Positions 17,412-26,143 are shown, numbered from the stretch's first letter. The stretch is 64,000 bases of DNA from Streptomyces smaragdinus (GCF_009604385.1 NZ_WEGJ01000009.1:117374-181373); one strand, 5' to 3'. A program made the numbers and translations. The notes: generated by a model not told the origin, from the letters alone.

Positions 17412-18056
17412 GTGGACCTCTTCGCACGCTCCTGGGACGCCCTGCGCGCGGCCGTCGGCCGGCTCGACGACGCGGACTTCGCACGGCCGTCCGGTTGTTC
17501 GGGCTGGCTCGTACGGGATCTCGTGTGCCATCTGGTCATCGGCGCGCAGGACGTCCTGATCACCCTCGTCACACCTGCCGAGGCCGAGCCGACGGCGAAC
17601 GCCGCGGGCTACTGGAGCCTCGTCGGGCCGCCGACGGGCGAGGACCCGCTCGACGCGCTGATCCCCCGGCTGGCCGCCGCGTACGGCGATCCGCGGCTGC
17701 TCGTGTTCCATCTGGACGACGTCGGCGCGGCGGCGGGGCGGGCGGCCGCGCTCGCCGACCCGGCGGCCCGGGTCGGGACGCAGGGCAAGGTGCTGACCGT
17801 CGGCGACTTCCTGACCGCGTACGTCCTGGAGTGGACGCTGCACCACCTGGACCTGCCGGCGCCGGCCGGCGCGCCGCCCGCCGAGACGCTGGCGGCGTCC
17901 CGGGCGCTGCTGGAGGAGATCGCCGGGGTGACGTTCCCCGCCTCGCTCCCGGACCGGGACGCGCTGCTGGTCGCCACGGGGCGGCGGGCGGCGACACCGG
18001 CGGAGCTCGCGGCGCTGGGGGAGGTCGCGGGGCGGCTGCCGCTGTCGCTGGGTTAG
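17412..18056 (+). CDS. DinB/MDMPI-fold maleylpyruvate isomerase-like protein
   Basis: A 214-residue four-helix protein of the mycothiol-dependent maleylpyruvate isomerase N-terminal (DinB-like) family. The metal-binding pattern is seen as GWLVRDLVCHL (first His) and EWTLHHLDLP (His pair). Such enzymes use mycothiol as a thiol cofactor; the exact substrate is unknown. The GTG at 17412 gives VDLFARSWDAL, the usual family start. Its stop overlaps the convergent LysR-like gene end by 4 bases. Confidence 0.75.
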   Translation: MDLFARSWDALRAAVGRLDDADFARPSGCSGWLVRDLVCHLVIGAQDVLITLVTPAEAEPTANAAGYWSLVGPPTGEDPLDALIPRLAAAYGDPRLLVFHLDDVGAAAGRAAALADPAARVGTQGKVLTVGDFLTAYVLEWTLHHLDLPAPAGAPPAETLAASRALLEEIAGVTFPASLPDRDALLVATGRRAATPAELAALGEVAGRLPLSLG

Positions 18057-18760
18057 CGGCGGCGGGACTTGCCGCGGGGGGCGGCGGGCTTGCGTCTGGG
18101 GGCGGGCTTCTTCTGGGGTTTCTGCGGCTTGTCCGCGGCGGTCTCCTGGCGGCGGCCTCGGGAGCTGTTGACCGTGCGCCCGCGGACGACGCCGATGAAG
18201 TCCTCCACCCGGTCCGTGGTCGCGTCCTCGCGCCAGGACAGGGCCACCCGGGACTCGGGCAGGCCCTCCACGGGGCGGTACGTGAGGTCCTTGCGGTGAT
18301 GCAGCCGCGCCAGCGACTGCGGTACGGCGAGTACGCCCACGCCCGCCGCGACCAGCTGGACGGCGTCCGCGGTCGTCTCCGGGCGCTCCGCGGCAAGGCG
18401 GCCCGGGGGGTGGTCCCAGTCGAGGGTGTCGTCCAGGGGGTGCAGGACCAGCTCGTCGGCCAGGTCTCCGGCCGTGAGGGTGTCGGCGGCGGCAAAGACG
18501 TGGTCCTTCGGACAGACGACCACCGTCGTCTCGGCGTACAGCGGGATCGCGTGCAGGTCCGTACGGTCGACCGGCAGCCGCAGGAAGCCCGCGTCCAGCC
18601 CGCGCTCCCGCAGCACGCCGGGGGCCTCGGCGGCGGTGACCTGGATCAGCTCGAGCGGGATCGCGGGATAGCGCTCCTGCCACACCCGAACCCATTTGCC
18701 GGGCGTCACACCGGGCACGTAACCGAGGCGGAACACGGGGGGCTGATCGTCGGCGCTCAC
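18053..18760 (-). CDS. LysR-type substrate-binding domain without HTH
   Basis: A 235-residue protein consisting of a periplasmic-binding-protein-like LysR effector domain (residues 8-190, with the strand pairs VFRLGYVPGV, LELIQVTAAEA, DAGFLRLPV, VAAGVGVLAVPQSLA) and a Lys/Arg/Pro tail, including RRKPAAPRGKSRRR. No helix-turn-helix precedes it: the frame upstream of the GTG at 18760 is not protein-like. It lies head to head with the DUF5997 gene, a pairing I recall as conserved in Streptomyces. The basic tail might bind DNA in place of the missing HTH. Confidence 0.8.
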   Translation of the reverse strand: MSADDQPPVFRLGYVPGVTPGKWVRVWQERYPAIPLELIQVTAAEAPGVLRERGLDAGFLRLPVDRTDLHAIPLYAETTVVVCPKDHVFAAADTLTAGDLADELVLHPLDDTLDWDHPPGRLAAERPETTADAVQLVAAGVGVLAVPQSLARLHHRKDLTYRPVEGLPESRVALSWREDATTDRVEDFIGVVRGRTVNSSRGRRQETAADKPQKPQKKPAPRRKPAAPRGKSRRR

Positions 18761-18826
18761 GTGCCCAGCGTATGCCCTGGTCCGGGCAGCGCGTCGCCGC
18801 GGGCCGCGGGCTCGTATCCTGGTCCC

Positions 18827-19216
18827 ATGAACGCGCAGCCGAACGCCCAGACCATGAAGCCCGCCACGGCGGCCAAGAAGCTGGGCGTGTATCTCGACGC
18901 CACCCCCGAGGACTTCCGGTCGGGGACGGTGTCGCGCGCCGAGCTGAACGCCCTGCAGACCGATCCGCCGGAGTGGCTGCGCACCCTGCGCCGCGAGGGC
19001 CCCCACCCGCGGCCGGTCGTGGCGGCGAAGCTCGGGGTGTCCATCTCGGGCCTGGCGCGCGGGGGCGTCACCGAGGCGCTGACGACGGCGCAGATCGACG
19101 CGCTGAAGACGGAGGCGCCGGAGTGGCTGCTCCGGGAGCGGGCCGTCCAGGAGGAGGTCCGCAAGGAGACCGCGCGGATCAAGGCCAAGAAGGCGGAGAA
19201 GGACCAGGCGGCCTGA
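18827..19216 (+). CDS. DUF5997 family protein
   Basis: A 129-residue basic protein of the actinobacterial DUF5997 family. It contains two similar halves (ELNALQTDPPEWLRTLRREGPHP and QIDALKTEAPEWLLRERAV), around a segment PRPVVAAKLGVSISGLARGG that resembles a helix-turn-helix. This suggests a DNA-binding role. A long Lys/Glu coiled-coil-like tail ends the protein. It is divergent from the HTH-less LysR-like gene (66-base gap). One attractive reading, not proven, is that it supplies DNA binding for that sensor domain. Confidence 0.8.
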   Translation: MNAQPNAQTMKPATAAKKLGVYLDATPEDFRSGTVSRAELNALQTDPPEWLRTLRREGPHPRPVVAAKLGVSISGLARGGVTEALTTAQIDALKTEAPEWLLRERAVQEEVRKETARIKAKKAEKDQAA

Positions 19217-19258
19217 GATCCCGTCCGGCGGTCACCCGGCGGCAGTAGCGTGACCGCC

Positions 19259-20062
19259 ATGACGCCACCCCGACGCGAGACCCTCACCGGCGGCACGGCG
19301 AACGCCGGCGCGGTCTACCGCCACGGCACCGCGGTGGACCGCCCGGCCCCCCGCACCGCCCCCGCCCTGCACACCCACCTCCGCGCCCTGGCGGCCCACG
19401 GCTTCACGGCGGCGCCCCGACCGCTCGCCCTCACCCCCGACGGCCGCGAACAGCTGACCTTCGTCCCGGGCGACGTCGCCCTCCCCCCGTTCCCGGACTG
19501 GGCGATGACGGACACCGCACTGGAGTCGGTGGGCCGCCTCCTGCGCCGGCTGCACGACACCGCCGCGGCGATCCCCCCGGACCCGGCGGCGGACTGGCCC
19601 CGCGCCCTGGCCGACCCGTCCGGCGGACCGATCCTCTGCCACAACGATGTCTGCCCGGACAACGTCGTCTTCCGCGACGGCCGCGCGGCGGCCCTGATCG
19701 ACTTCGACCAGTCGGCCCCCGGCCGCCCCGTCTGGGACGTCGCCATGACGGCCCGCTACTGGGCCCCCATGCTCGACCCGGAGTCCGCGGCGGCCCTCTA
19801 CCCCCCGGGCCTGGACCCCGTAAAACGCCTGCGCGTCCTGGCCGACGCCTACGACCTCTCCCCCGACGACCGTGCCGCCCTCCCCGCGGTCGTCGAACAG
19901 GCCACCGCCGTCTGCCGGACCTTCGTCGCCGACCGGGTCTCCGCCGGCGACCCCGCGTACATCCGCTCCCTCGCGGACCGCGGCGGCTGGCGGCGCTGGG
20001 ACCGCATCCAGGACTGGCTGACGGCCCACCGCGACACGTTCACGGCGGCCCTGGCCGCGTAG
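19259..20062 (+). CDS. Aminoglycoside-phosphotransferase-family kinase
   Basis: A 267-residue protein with the APH/choline-kinase fold. The catalytic loop is HNDVCPDNVVF (H-x-D-x4-N) and the metal-binding IDFD follows, then the stretch PGRPVWDVA. Many Streptomyces members phosphorylate small molecules other than antibiotics, so resistance should not be assumed. The ATG at 19259 is used; a GTG nine bases upstream is equally possible because neither has a strong ribosome site. It ends 43 bases from the convergent copper gene. Confidence 0.78.
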   Translation: MTPPRRETLTGGTANAGAVYRHGTAVDRPAPRTAPALHTHLRALAAHGFTAAPRPLALTPDGREQLTFVPGDVALPPFPDWAMTDTALESVGRLLRRLHDTAAAIPPDPAADWPRALADPSGGPILCHNDVCPDNVVFRDGRAAALIDFDQSAPGRPVWDVAMTARYWAPMLDPESAAALYPPGLDPVKRLRVLADAYDLSPDDRAALPAVVEQATAVCRTFVADRVSAGDPAYIRSLADRGGWRRWDRIQDWLTAHRDTFTAALAA

Positions 20063-20105
20063 GGACCGCCGCGCCGCCCGGCGGGAAACGTGGCCGACCG
20101 GCCCC

Positions 20106-21806
20106 TCACGGACCGGTGACGGGAACGGTCACCGTCGTCCCGTCGATGTCCGAGGTGCGAATGGTGAGGACCAGCCGCCACGCGCCCTTCGGGGCCAGGG
20201 TCGTCGAGGCCGTCCAGTGCCCCGGGCCCACCGACTCCAGGTCCAGGGCCAGCGGTCCGACATCGCGGGCCGGCAGGGACACGGCGGCGGTGAACTCGGC
20301 GGGCCTCGCGGGCGTGTCACCGGCGGCGGTCAGGGTCAGGTCCACGGCCGTGGAACCGTCCGGCCGCGGCGTCAGCACGGCGGTGGCCGTGCCGCTGCCC
20401 CCCGGCCCGCCGGTGTCGTACGCCGCGCCGCGGGTCACGGCCGACGGGCGGACGGCCCGGTCCGAGGGCGGGGACGAGCCGGCGAGCAGGACGGAGAGGG
20501 TGAGGACGACCGCGCCGATCGCCGCCTCCACGGCAAGGGTCCGGCGCATCGACCGCAGGGCCGCCGGGGCGAAACCGGCGCCACGGCCGGGCGCGTGCCG
20601 CCGGGTCCAGGCCCGGGCGCGGCGGGCCACGGCGAGGAGGACGACGATCACGGCCAGTTTGACCAGGAGATACCTCCCCCAGCCGGTGCTCGGCAGATCG
20701 TCCGCCGAGTCCACCTGCCGCAGCAGCAGCACGGTGCCGGTGGCGACGAGGACGACCACACACCAGCCGGCGAGCCGCGAGAACAGGCGCACGGCCGCGA
20801 CGAGGGCGGACGACGGCGGGACCGGCCCGCCCCCCGGCAGCAGAGCCGCGAGCGCCACCAGCCCGCCGAGCCACAGGCCCATCGCCGTCAGATGCACCAC
20901 GTCGGCGGTGAGGGCGAGCGGGACGTACCGGCCGGCGGCGGAGTGACCGGTGGCGGCGAAGGTGGCCGCCAGGGCGACGAGCGGCACGAACGGCAGGTAC
21001 GAGACGGGGCGGGCCCACCGGCCGCCGGGGGACGGCACCGGCGTGACCCGGGGGTCGGCGGCGGCCAGGGTGAGCCCGGCGGCCAGAAGGACGCGCAGCG
21101 CCTCCGCCGCACCCGTCCGGCCGGACAGCGTGGCGGCCAGCGGGTCGGGGTCGAGCAGCGACGCGAGGCCGGTTCCGGCGGCGTACGGGCCCTGGGCGAG
21201 CAGGCTCACCGCGGCGGACAGGGTGAGGGCGATCCCGCCGGCGCGGGTCTGCCGCACGAGGGTGGCCCGGCCGGCGGACGTGCCCGGCAACAGGGCCGCT
21301 CCCGCGGCTCCGACGAGCAGCGCCAGGCCCGCGTAGCCGACGCCCCGGGCCACGCGCACCAGGACGGCGACCGCCGGATCGGCTCCCCGGTCGGCGCCGG
21401 CCAGCGGGGCGGCGGCGCCCGGCGCCTCCCCGACGGTGAACGCGAAGGCGCCGTGGACGGGGTGGGAGTCGGCGGAGGTGATGCGCCAGGCGACGGTGTA
21501 CGTGCCCCGGCCCAGGCCGGGCCGCAGGGTCGCCGCGAGGGTCCCGGCGTCGCCGGGCACGGGGGCCGCGTCGCCCCGGTCCACCCGGGTCCCGTCGGCG
21601 GCCAGTACCCGGATCGCGTCGGGCGCGGCCTGGACGGGTTCGCTGAACCGTACGTCCACGGTGGCGGGTGCGCGGTGCAGGGCCGCCCCGGCCGCGGGAG
21701 CCGTGGAGACCACTTCGGCGTGGGCGAGGGCGGGGGCGGCCGACAGGGCGATCAGGGCCGTCGCGGCGAGCAGCGCGGCGGGCAGCAGACGCCGCAGGTG
21801 TCTCAT
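20106..21806 (-). CDS. CopC-CopD fusion copper transport protein
   Basis: A 566-residue protein. A signal peptide (about 1-28) is followed by a CopC domain whose mature N-terminus is the copper-binding histidine (ALA cut, then HAEVVSTAP), with the second site in DSHPVHGAF. About eight transmembrane helices of a CopD domain follow (about 155-430, including DVVHLTAMGLWLGG), then a C-terminal extracytoplasmic beta domain (about 445-566). It binds periplasmic-side Cu(II) and moves copper across the membrane. Its ATG overlaps the ycnI stop (ATGA). Confidence 0.88.
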   Translation of the reverse strand: MRHLRRLLPAALLAATALIALSAAPALAHAEVVSTAPAAGAALHRAPATVDVRFSEPVQAAPDAIRVLAADGTRVDRGDAAPVPGDAGTLAATLRPGLGRGTYTVAWRITSADSHPVHGAFAFTVGEAPGAAAPLAGADRGADPAVAVLVRVARGVGYAGLALLVGAAGAALLPGTSAGRATLVRQTRAGGIALTLSAAVSLLAQGPYAAGTGLASLLDPDPLAATLSGRTGAAEALRVLLAAGLTLAAADPRVTPVPSPGGRWARPVSYLPFVPLVALAATFAATGHSAAGRYVPLALTADVVHLTAMGLWLGGLVALAALLPGGGPVPPSSALVAAVRLFSRLAGWCVVVLVATGTVLLLRQVDSADDLPSTGWGRYLLVKLAVIVVLLAVARRARAWTRRHAPGRGAGFAPAALRSMRRTLAVEAAIGAVVLTLSVLLAGSSPPSDRAVRPSAVTRGAAYDTGGPGGSGTATAVLTPRPDGSTAVDLTLTAAGDTPARPAEFTAAVSLPARDVGPLALDLESVGPGHWTASTTLAPKGAWRLVLTIRTSDIDGTTVTVPVTGP

Positions 21807-22489
21807 GACCGGCGGCCGCGGGTGACCAGCGACAGGGCGGCGCCCCCGAGCGCCACGGCCAGGGCGGCGACGCCCAGGAACCGGGCGGTGCCGTCGTCCC
21901 CGGCCGCCGGGGCGGTGACGGCGGCGGTCTCCTTCGGGGCCGCAGAGGCGGTCGCGGGCCCGGCGAGCCGCAGGACGGGGGCCGGACGTTCGGGCTTGCC
22001 GCCGTCCGCGGCGGGCAGGTCGATCCAGCGCACGACCTCCCCGTCGTCGTACGTCTGCAGGGCCTTGAAGACCATGCTGTCGCCGGCCTCGGGCAGCGGG
22101 CCGAGGCTGACCTCGAACTCCTGGAACTGGCCCGGCCGTATCTCCCCGCCGCTCCACACGATGCGGGACACCGCGTCGGTGATCTCGCCGCCGTGCGCCT
22201 TCAGGGGCGTGGACAGTTCCCTCCGCCGGGTGGTGACCGTCCATCCGGGGAGGGGCTTGACGGAGACCGAGGCCACGGGCTGCTTCTCCGGGAGGGCGAT
22301 CTCGACCCGCACGGTGGCGGAGTCGGGCCGCTCGTCGGGCACCCGGAAGGTCAGCTTGCTGTAGCCGCCCGGGGCGGCCGACTCCGGCGTGACACCGACA
22401 TGGGCGGCGGCCGGCCCGGAACCCGCCAGCAGCACGAGGCCCGTGGACAGGGCGGCGACGGCTGCTCGGCGCAGGGCGTACTCGGTCAT
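21803..22489 (-). CDS. YcnI-family (DUF1775) copper chaperone
   Basis: A 228-residue membrane-anchored protein. A signal peptide ends ...GPAAA, leaving an N-terminal histidine (HVGVTPESA), the monohistidine copper site of YcnI proteins. The DUF1775 beta domain follows (residues 30-160, with WSGGEIRPGQFQEF), and a C-terminal transmembrane helix (about 203-222) ends in RGRRS. It probably hands Cu(II) to the coupled CopC-CopD protein encoded next. It is transcribed away from the multicopper oxidase over a 208-base AT-rich spacer. Confidence 0.9.
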   Translation of the reverse strand: MTEYALRRAAVAALSTGLVLLAGSGPAAAHVGVTPESAAPGGYSKLTFRVPDERPDSATVRVEIALPEKQPVASVSVKPLPGWTVTTRRRELSTPLKAHGGEITDAVSRIVWSGGEIRPGQFQEFEVSLGPLPEAGDSMVFKALQTYDDGEVVRWIDLPAADGGKPERPAPVLRLAGPATASAAPKETAAVTAPAAGDDGTARFLGVAALAVALGGAALSLVTRGRRS

Positions 22490-22537
22490 GGGATCTCCTC
22501 GGGGAGGGGCCGGAGTCCGGGGCGGGGACTCCGCTGA

Positions 22538-22552
22538 ATTTTTACTATAAAT
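22538..22552. promoter_or_regulatory. AT-rich operator-like motif, ycnI side
   Basis: ATTTTTACTATAAAT lies 49 bases upstream of ycnI. It shares ATTTTT-(A)CT-(G)ATAAA with a palindrome near the oxidase gene, so one regulator may bind both sides of the divergent promoter. Confidence 0.4.
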
Positions 22553-22645
22553 ACCACCCCGCGAGAGAACAAGAACCCCACGTCACACGCCACTTGGCGA
22601 CCCACCCAGCCGGTCGCGTGGTCCAGAACACACCACACTCGGTTA

Positions 22646-22662
22646 ATTTTTCTGATAAAAAT
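22646..22662. promoter_or_regulatory. AT-rich palindrome upstream of the multicopper oxidase
   Basis: ATTTTT-CTGAT-AAAAAT is a perfect 6-bp inverted repeat 35 bases upstream of the oxidase ATG. Such AT content is exceptional in this genome and indicates a protein-binding site or the core promoter. Confidence 0.45.
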
Positions 22663-22697
22663 CTTACGTAACTCCCCCTCGCACAGAGGAAGTCGAC

Positions 22698-23738
22698 ATG
22701 ACGCGAACCAAGATCCTGGCCGGCCTGGCGTCCTTCTCGGTCGCCCTGGCCGTCCCCTGGTGGACCGTCCCCCAGGAATCTGCCCCCGCCCCCGCGGCCG
22801 CCGCCGCCCGTGACACGGCCACGGACGACCCGGCCTCCCCCGACGCGCCCGACCCCCACGCCGCCATGGACTGGAAGGCCATGGACAAGGAGATGGCGAA
22901 GCGCGACAAGTCCTTCCCGGCCAAGACCAAGGGCACCGGCGCACAGCCCCTCGCACCCAAGATCCTGGCGGACGGCACCAAGCAGTTCACCCTCACCGCA
23001 CAGAACATCAAGTGGGAGGTCGAACCCGGCAAGACCGTGGACGCGATGGCCTACAACGGCCAGATACCCGGACCCGCCATCCGCGTGGACGTGGGCGATC
23101 GGGTACGGGTGATCCTGAAGAACGAACTCAGGGAATCCACCGTCATCCACTGGCACGGCATCCCCGTCACCAACAAGATGGACGGCGTCGCCAACGTCAC
23201 CCAGGACCCGGTCCCCCCGGGCAAGAGCTTCACGTACGACATCACGGCGAGCCGGCAGTCGGTGGGCTGGTTCCACTCCCACCACGACGGCGTCAAGCAG
23301 GTGACCTCCGGCCTGTGGGGCACCTTCCAGATCGGCGACCTGCCGCTCCCGGGCAACGTGAAGCCCGACAAGGAGATCCCGTTCTCCCTCCAGGACAGCG
23401 GCGCCCTCGGCCTGACCTTCAACGGCAAGTCCTTCCCCGCCACCGCACCGGTGAGGCTGAAGAAGGGCCAGTCACTCCTCGTGCACTACTACAACGCCGG
23501 CGACATGCCGCACCCCATGCACCTGCACGGCCTGGACCAACTGGTCGTCGCCAAGGACGGCTTCCCGCTCGAGGACCCGTACAAGGCCGACACGATCCTG
23601 ATCGCCCCCGGTGAGCGCTACTCGGTACTGATCAAGGCCGACCAGCTCGGCACCTGGTCCTGGCACTGCCACATCCTCTCCCACTCCGAGAGCTCCAAGG
23701 GCATGACCGGCATGTTCACCGAACTCATCGTCACCTGA
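22698..23738 (+). CDS. Two-domain multicopper oxidase (small-laccase type)
   Basis: A 346-residue secreted oxidase with two cupredoxin domains. Trinuclear copper ligands are visible as HWH (151-153), HSH (193-195), HPMHLHG (H272, H275, H277) and HCH (323-325). The type 1 site lies in the second domain as H272, C324, H329 and M336. That pattern (T1 in domain 2) is the type-B two-domain laccase, which acts as a trimer and oxidises phenols or Cu(I)/metal ions. An N-terminal signal segment ends near residue 38. AGAGGAAG precedes the ATG. It begins the copper/nitrite operon. Confidence 0.85.
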   Translation: MTRTKILAGLASFSVALAVPWWTVPQESAPAPAAAAARDTATDDPASPDAPDPHAAMDWKAMDKEMAKRDKSFPAKTKGTGAQPLAPKILADGTKQFTLTAQNIKWEVEPGKTVDAMAYNGQIPGPAIRVDVGDRVRVILKNELRESTVIHWHGIPVTNKMDGVANVTQDPVPPGKSFTYDITASRQSVGWFHSHHDGVKQVTSGLWGTFQIGDLPLPGNVKPDKEIPFSLQDSGALGLTFNGKSFPATAPVRLKKGQSLLVHYYNAGDMPHPMHLHGLDQLVVAKDGFPLEDPYKADTILIAPGERYSVLIKADQLGTWSWHCHILSHSESSKGMTGMFTELIVT

Positions 23739-23812
23739 ACCGCCGTACGGACCTCCCGAGCCCACCCATCCGATCCACGCGGCCGCCCGACCGGCCGCAG
23801 ACTGGAGCAACC

Positions 23813-25261
23813 GTGTCCATCAGCACGGATCCCCCCTCGGCAGACACCCCGTCGAACCGACTCCTCCGCCTCGCCCGCCCCCTGACGCCCGTCGTCAGCG
23901 TCGCCCTCACCCTGGGCCTCCTCGCGGGTCTGATCCTCGTCGGCGTCTTCCGGTCCGACGACCCCTCGGGCGCCGCCGCCCCGGGCGCCGGCCCGCACAC
24001 CGTCGCCGCCGCCGGCACCGGCACGGACGTCGCCCCCGTCAGCTTCGACATCGAACTCGGCGACCTCTACATCAAGCCCGCCGCCATCGAGGTCCCCGCC
24101 GGAGCCGAAGTGACCCTGCACGTCACCAACAAGGGCTCCCAGGACCACAACATCGCCCTCGAGGGCGCCGACCCGCAAACCTTCGAGTCCGGCACCACCG
24201 GCGAACTGACCTGGGCCCCGTTCACCGAGTCGGCCGTGGCCTGGTGCACCGTCGCCGGCCACAAGGACGCCGGCATGGTCCTGGCCGTCAACGTCAAGGG
24301 CGCGACCGCCCCCGCCCACTCAGGCGACACCAAGTCCGCCGCCGCGGACAACGACGCCGTCATCGACGCCAACGCCAAGCCCTCCCCGAAGTGGAAGGCC
24401 GTCGACCCGTCCCTCCCCGCGGCCGACCCCGCCCGGCTGCACCAGGTCACGTTCACCGCCAGGGAGAAGAAGAACGAAGTAGCCCCCGGCGTCACCCAGT
24501 TGCAGTGGACCTTCAACGGCACGGCCCCCGGTCCCACCCTGCGCGGCAAGGTCGGCGACACCTTCCGCGTCACCCTGAAGAACGCCGGCACGATGAACCA
24601 CTCCATCGACTTCCACGCCTCCCTCGTCGACCCCACCGTCGAGATGCGGCAGATCAAGCCGGGTGAGTCGCTGGTCTACGAGTTCAAGGCCGAGTACGCG
24701 GGCATCTTCACGTACCACTGCGGCGCCGCGCCGATGATCCAGCACATGAGCAACGGAATGTACGGTGCGGTGATCATCGACCCGCCGAAGCTGCCGAAGG
24801 TCGACAAGGAGTTCGTCCTCGTCCACTCCGAGCTGAACCTCGGCCCCGAGGGCGGCGTCGGCGACCTCAAGAAGATGCTGGCCGGCCAGAGCGACGGCGT
24901 GGCCTTCAACGGCTACTACAACCAGTACGCCTACGCGCCCATCAAGGTGGCCGTGGGCGACCGCGTCCGCATCTGGGTCGACAACGCGGCGATCAACGAG
25001 CCGCTCGCCTTCCACATCGTGGGCCAGATCTGGGACACCGTGTACAAGGAGGGCGAATACCTCCTCAAGCGCACCGGCGCGGGCGGCTCCCAGACCCTCG
25101 ACCTGAGCACCACCCAGGGCGGGTTCGTGGAGTTCACCGCCGCCAAGGCGGGCACGTACACCATCGTCAACCACGTCATGAAGAGCCTCTCCCGCGGCGG
25201 GGCCGGCACCTTCGTCGTGGGCGACGGCGGCGGCGCGGCGAAGGGCGCCACCGGCCACTGA
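23813..25261 (+). CDS. nirK: Copper nitrite reductase with extra N-terminal cupredoxin
   Basis: A 482-residue protein. TM helix (about 25-44); a plastocyanin-like domain with T1 ligands H112, C145, H150, M155; then a full NirK pair of cupredoxin domains. NirK type 1 ligands are H263, C303, H311, M316. Type 2 ligands are H268 and H302, plus H454 from the second domain. Active-site D266 is in place, and H401 occupies the position of the catalytic histidine. It should reduce nitrite to NO on the outer face of the membrane; the fused cupredoxin is a likely built-in electron donor. The GTG start lies 74 bases after the oxidase gene. Confidence 0.87.
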   Translation: MSISTDPPSADTPSNRLLRLARPLTPVVSVALTLGLLAGLILVGVFRSDDPSGAAAPGAGPHTVAAAGTGTDVAPVSFDIELGDLYIKPAAIEVPAGAEVTLHVTNKGSQDHNIALEGADPQTFESGTTGELTWAPFTESAVAWCTVAGHKDAGMVLAVNVKGATAPAHSGDTKSAAADNDAVIDANAKPSPKWKAVDPSLPAADPARLHQVTFTAREKKNEVAPGVTQLQWTFNGTAPGPTLRGKVGDTFRVTLKNAGTMNHSIDFHASLVDPTVEMRQIKPGESLVYEFKAEYAGIFTYHCGAAPMIQHMSNGMYGAVIIDPPKLPKVDKEFVLVHSELNLGPEGGVGDLKKMLAGQSDGVAFNGYYNQYAYAPIKVAVGDRVRIWVDNAAINEPLAFHIVGQIWDTVYKEGEYLLKRTGAGGSQTLDLSTTQGGFVEFTAAKAGTYTIVNHVMKSLSRGGAGTFVVGDGGGAAKGATGH

Positions 25262-25302
25262 CATCCGCGCCTCCCACCGAACGGCCCGACACCCGCACCC
25301 CG

Positions 25303-25327
25303 GGCGCCGGGCCTTCGGCCCGCGCGC
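25303..25327 (+). terminator. Stem-loop terminator after nirK
   Basis: CGGGCC-TTC-GGCCCG (25308-25322), extended by partly paired GGCG/CGCC flanks, 42 bases past the nirK stop. Confidence 0.5.
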
Positions 25328-25364
25328 CTCCCCGGCGTCCGGCCGCGACCATGACCCCTATGAG

Positions 25365-25393
25365 TTTTTCACAATCATTTGTACAATTACCTC
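25365..25393. promoter_or_regulatory. Palindromic AT-rich leader of the regulator gene
   Basis: Directly before the ATG lie ACAA-TCAT-TTGT and TTGTACAA, two overlapping inverted repeats in an AT-rich stretch with no ribosome site. This suggests a self-regulated, possibly leaderless, transcript. Confidence 0.45.
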
Positions 25394-26143
25394 ATGTCCG
25401 GTCCACAGCCCCCCAGAAAACCCGCAAACGCGACCCGCGCCGCCGTCCTCGACACCGTGCGCCGCTCGCGAACGCCGATGACCGTGCCGGACATCGCCGC
25501 ACGACTGGATCTGCACACCAATTCCGTACGCTTCCATCTCCAGCGGCTGATCCGGTCGGGAGAGATCCACGAGGACCGGGCTGACCCCGACGGCCCGGGA
25601 CGGCCCCGCATGGTCTACACGGCGATGCGGCCCGCCCCGGCACCGGACGCCGAACCCGCCCCGGAGAGCAGCGGATACCAGCTTCTGACCGAAATGCTCG
25701 CCGGACACCTCGCGGCCACCTCCGACGATCCGGGGGCCACCGCGAGCGCCGTGGGCGAGGCCTGGGGACGCTATCTGGCCGCCCGCCCCGTCCCCTTCTC
25801 CCGTACGACGGAGGAGGAGTCGATCACGCGGATCACCGAACTGCTCGACCGCGCCGGATTCTCCCCCGCCCGTGACAGCGCGGACGGCCACCGGCTCGAG
25901 CTGCGCGTCTGCCCCTTCCGGACCGTCGCCGACCGCCGGCCCGGCGTCGTCTGCGCCATCCACCTCGGCCTGATGCGCGGCGCCCTGTCGGAGTCCGACG
26001 CCCCTCTCGAGGTCTCCCGCCTGGACCGCTTCACGGCCCCGCACTCCTGCATCGCCCAACTGCGCCCCTCCACCGCCGCGGACAGCGCCGGGGACGACGA
26101 CGTGGAGGCCCTGCCCGGCTGGGCGGGCCGCGTCGCCGGCTGA
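25394..26143 (+). CDS. ArsR-like (COG2345) winged-helix regulator with three cysteines
   Basis: A 249-residue regulator. The N-terminal winged helix (about 15-75) has MTVPDIAARLDLHTNSVRFHL and the basic wing DGPGRPRMVY. The C-terminal domain carries cysteines in LRVCPFR, GVVCAIHLG and APHSCIAQL. Relatives of this family (SufR-like) use such cysteines to hold an Fe-S cluster that senses redox state, iron or NO. Placement straight after nirK makes NO, nitrite or copper the likely signal; this is inference. The ATG at 25394 is used; a TTG at 25379 is in frame but inside the palindromic leader. Confidence 0.8.
   Translation: MSGPQPPRKPANATRAAVLDTVRRSRTPMTVPDIAARLDLHTNSVRFHLQRLIRSGEIHEDRADPDGPGRPRMVYTAMRPAPAPDAEPAPESSGYQLLTEMLAGHLAATSDDPGATASAVGEAWGRYLAARPVPFSRTTEEESITRITELLDRAGFSPARDSADGHRLELRVCPFRTVADRRPGVVCAIHLGLMRGALSESDAPLEVSRLDRFTAPHSCIAQLRPSTAADSAGDDDVEALPGWAGRVAG

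Noticed and set aside
19259..20062. Calling the kinase an antibiotic-resistance gene
   Set aside because: Only the general APH fold is visible; no resistance subfamily can be assigned.
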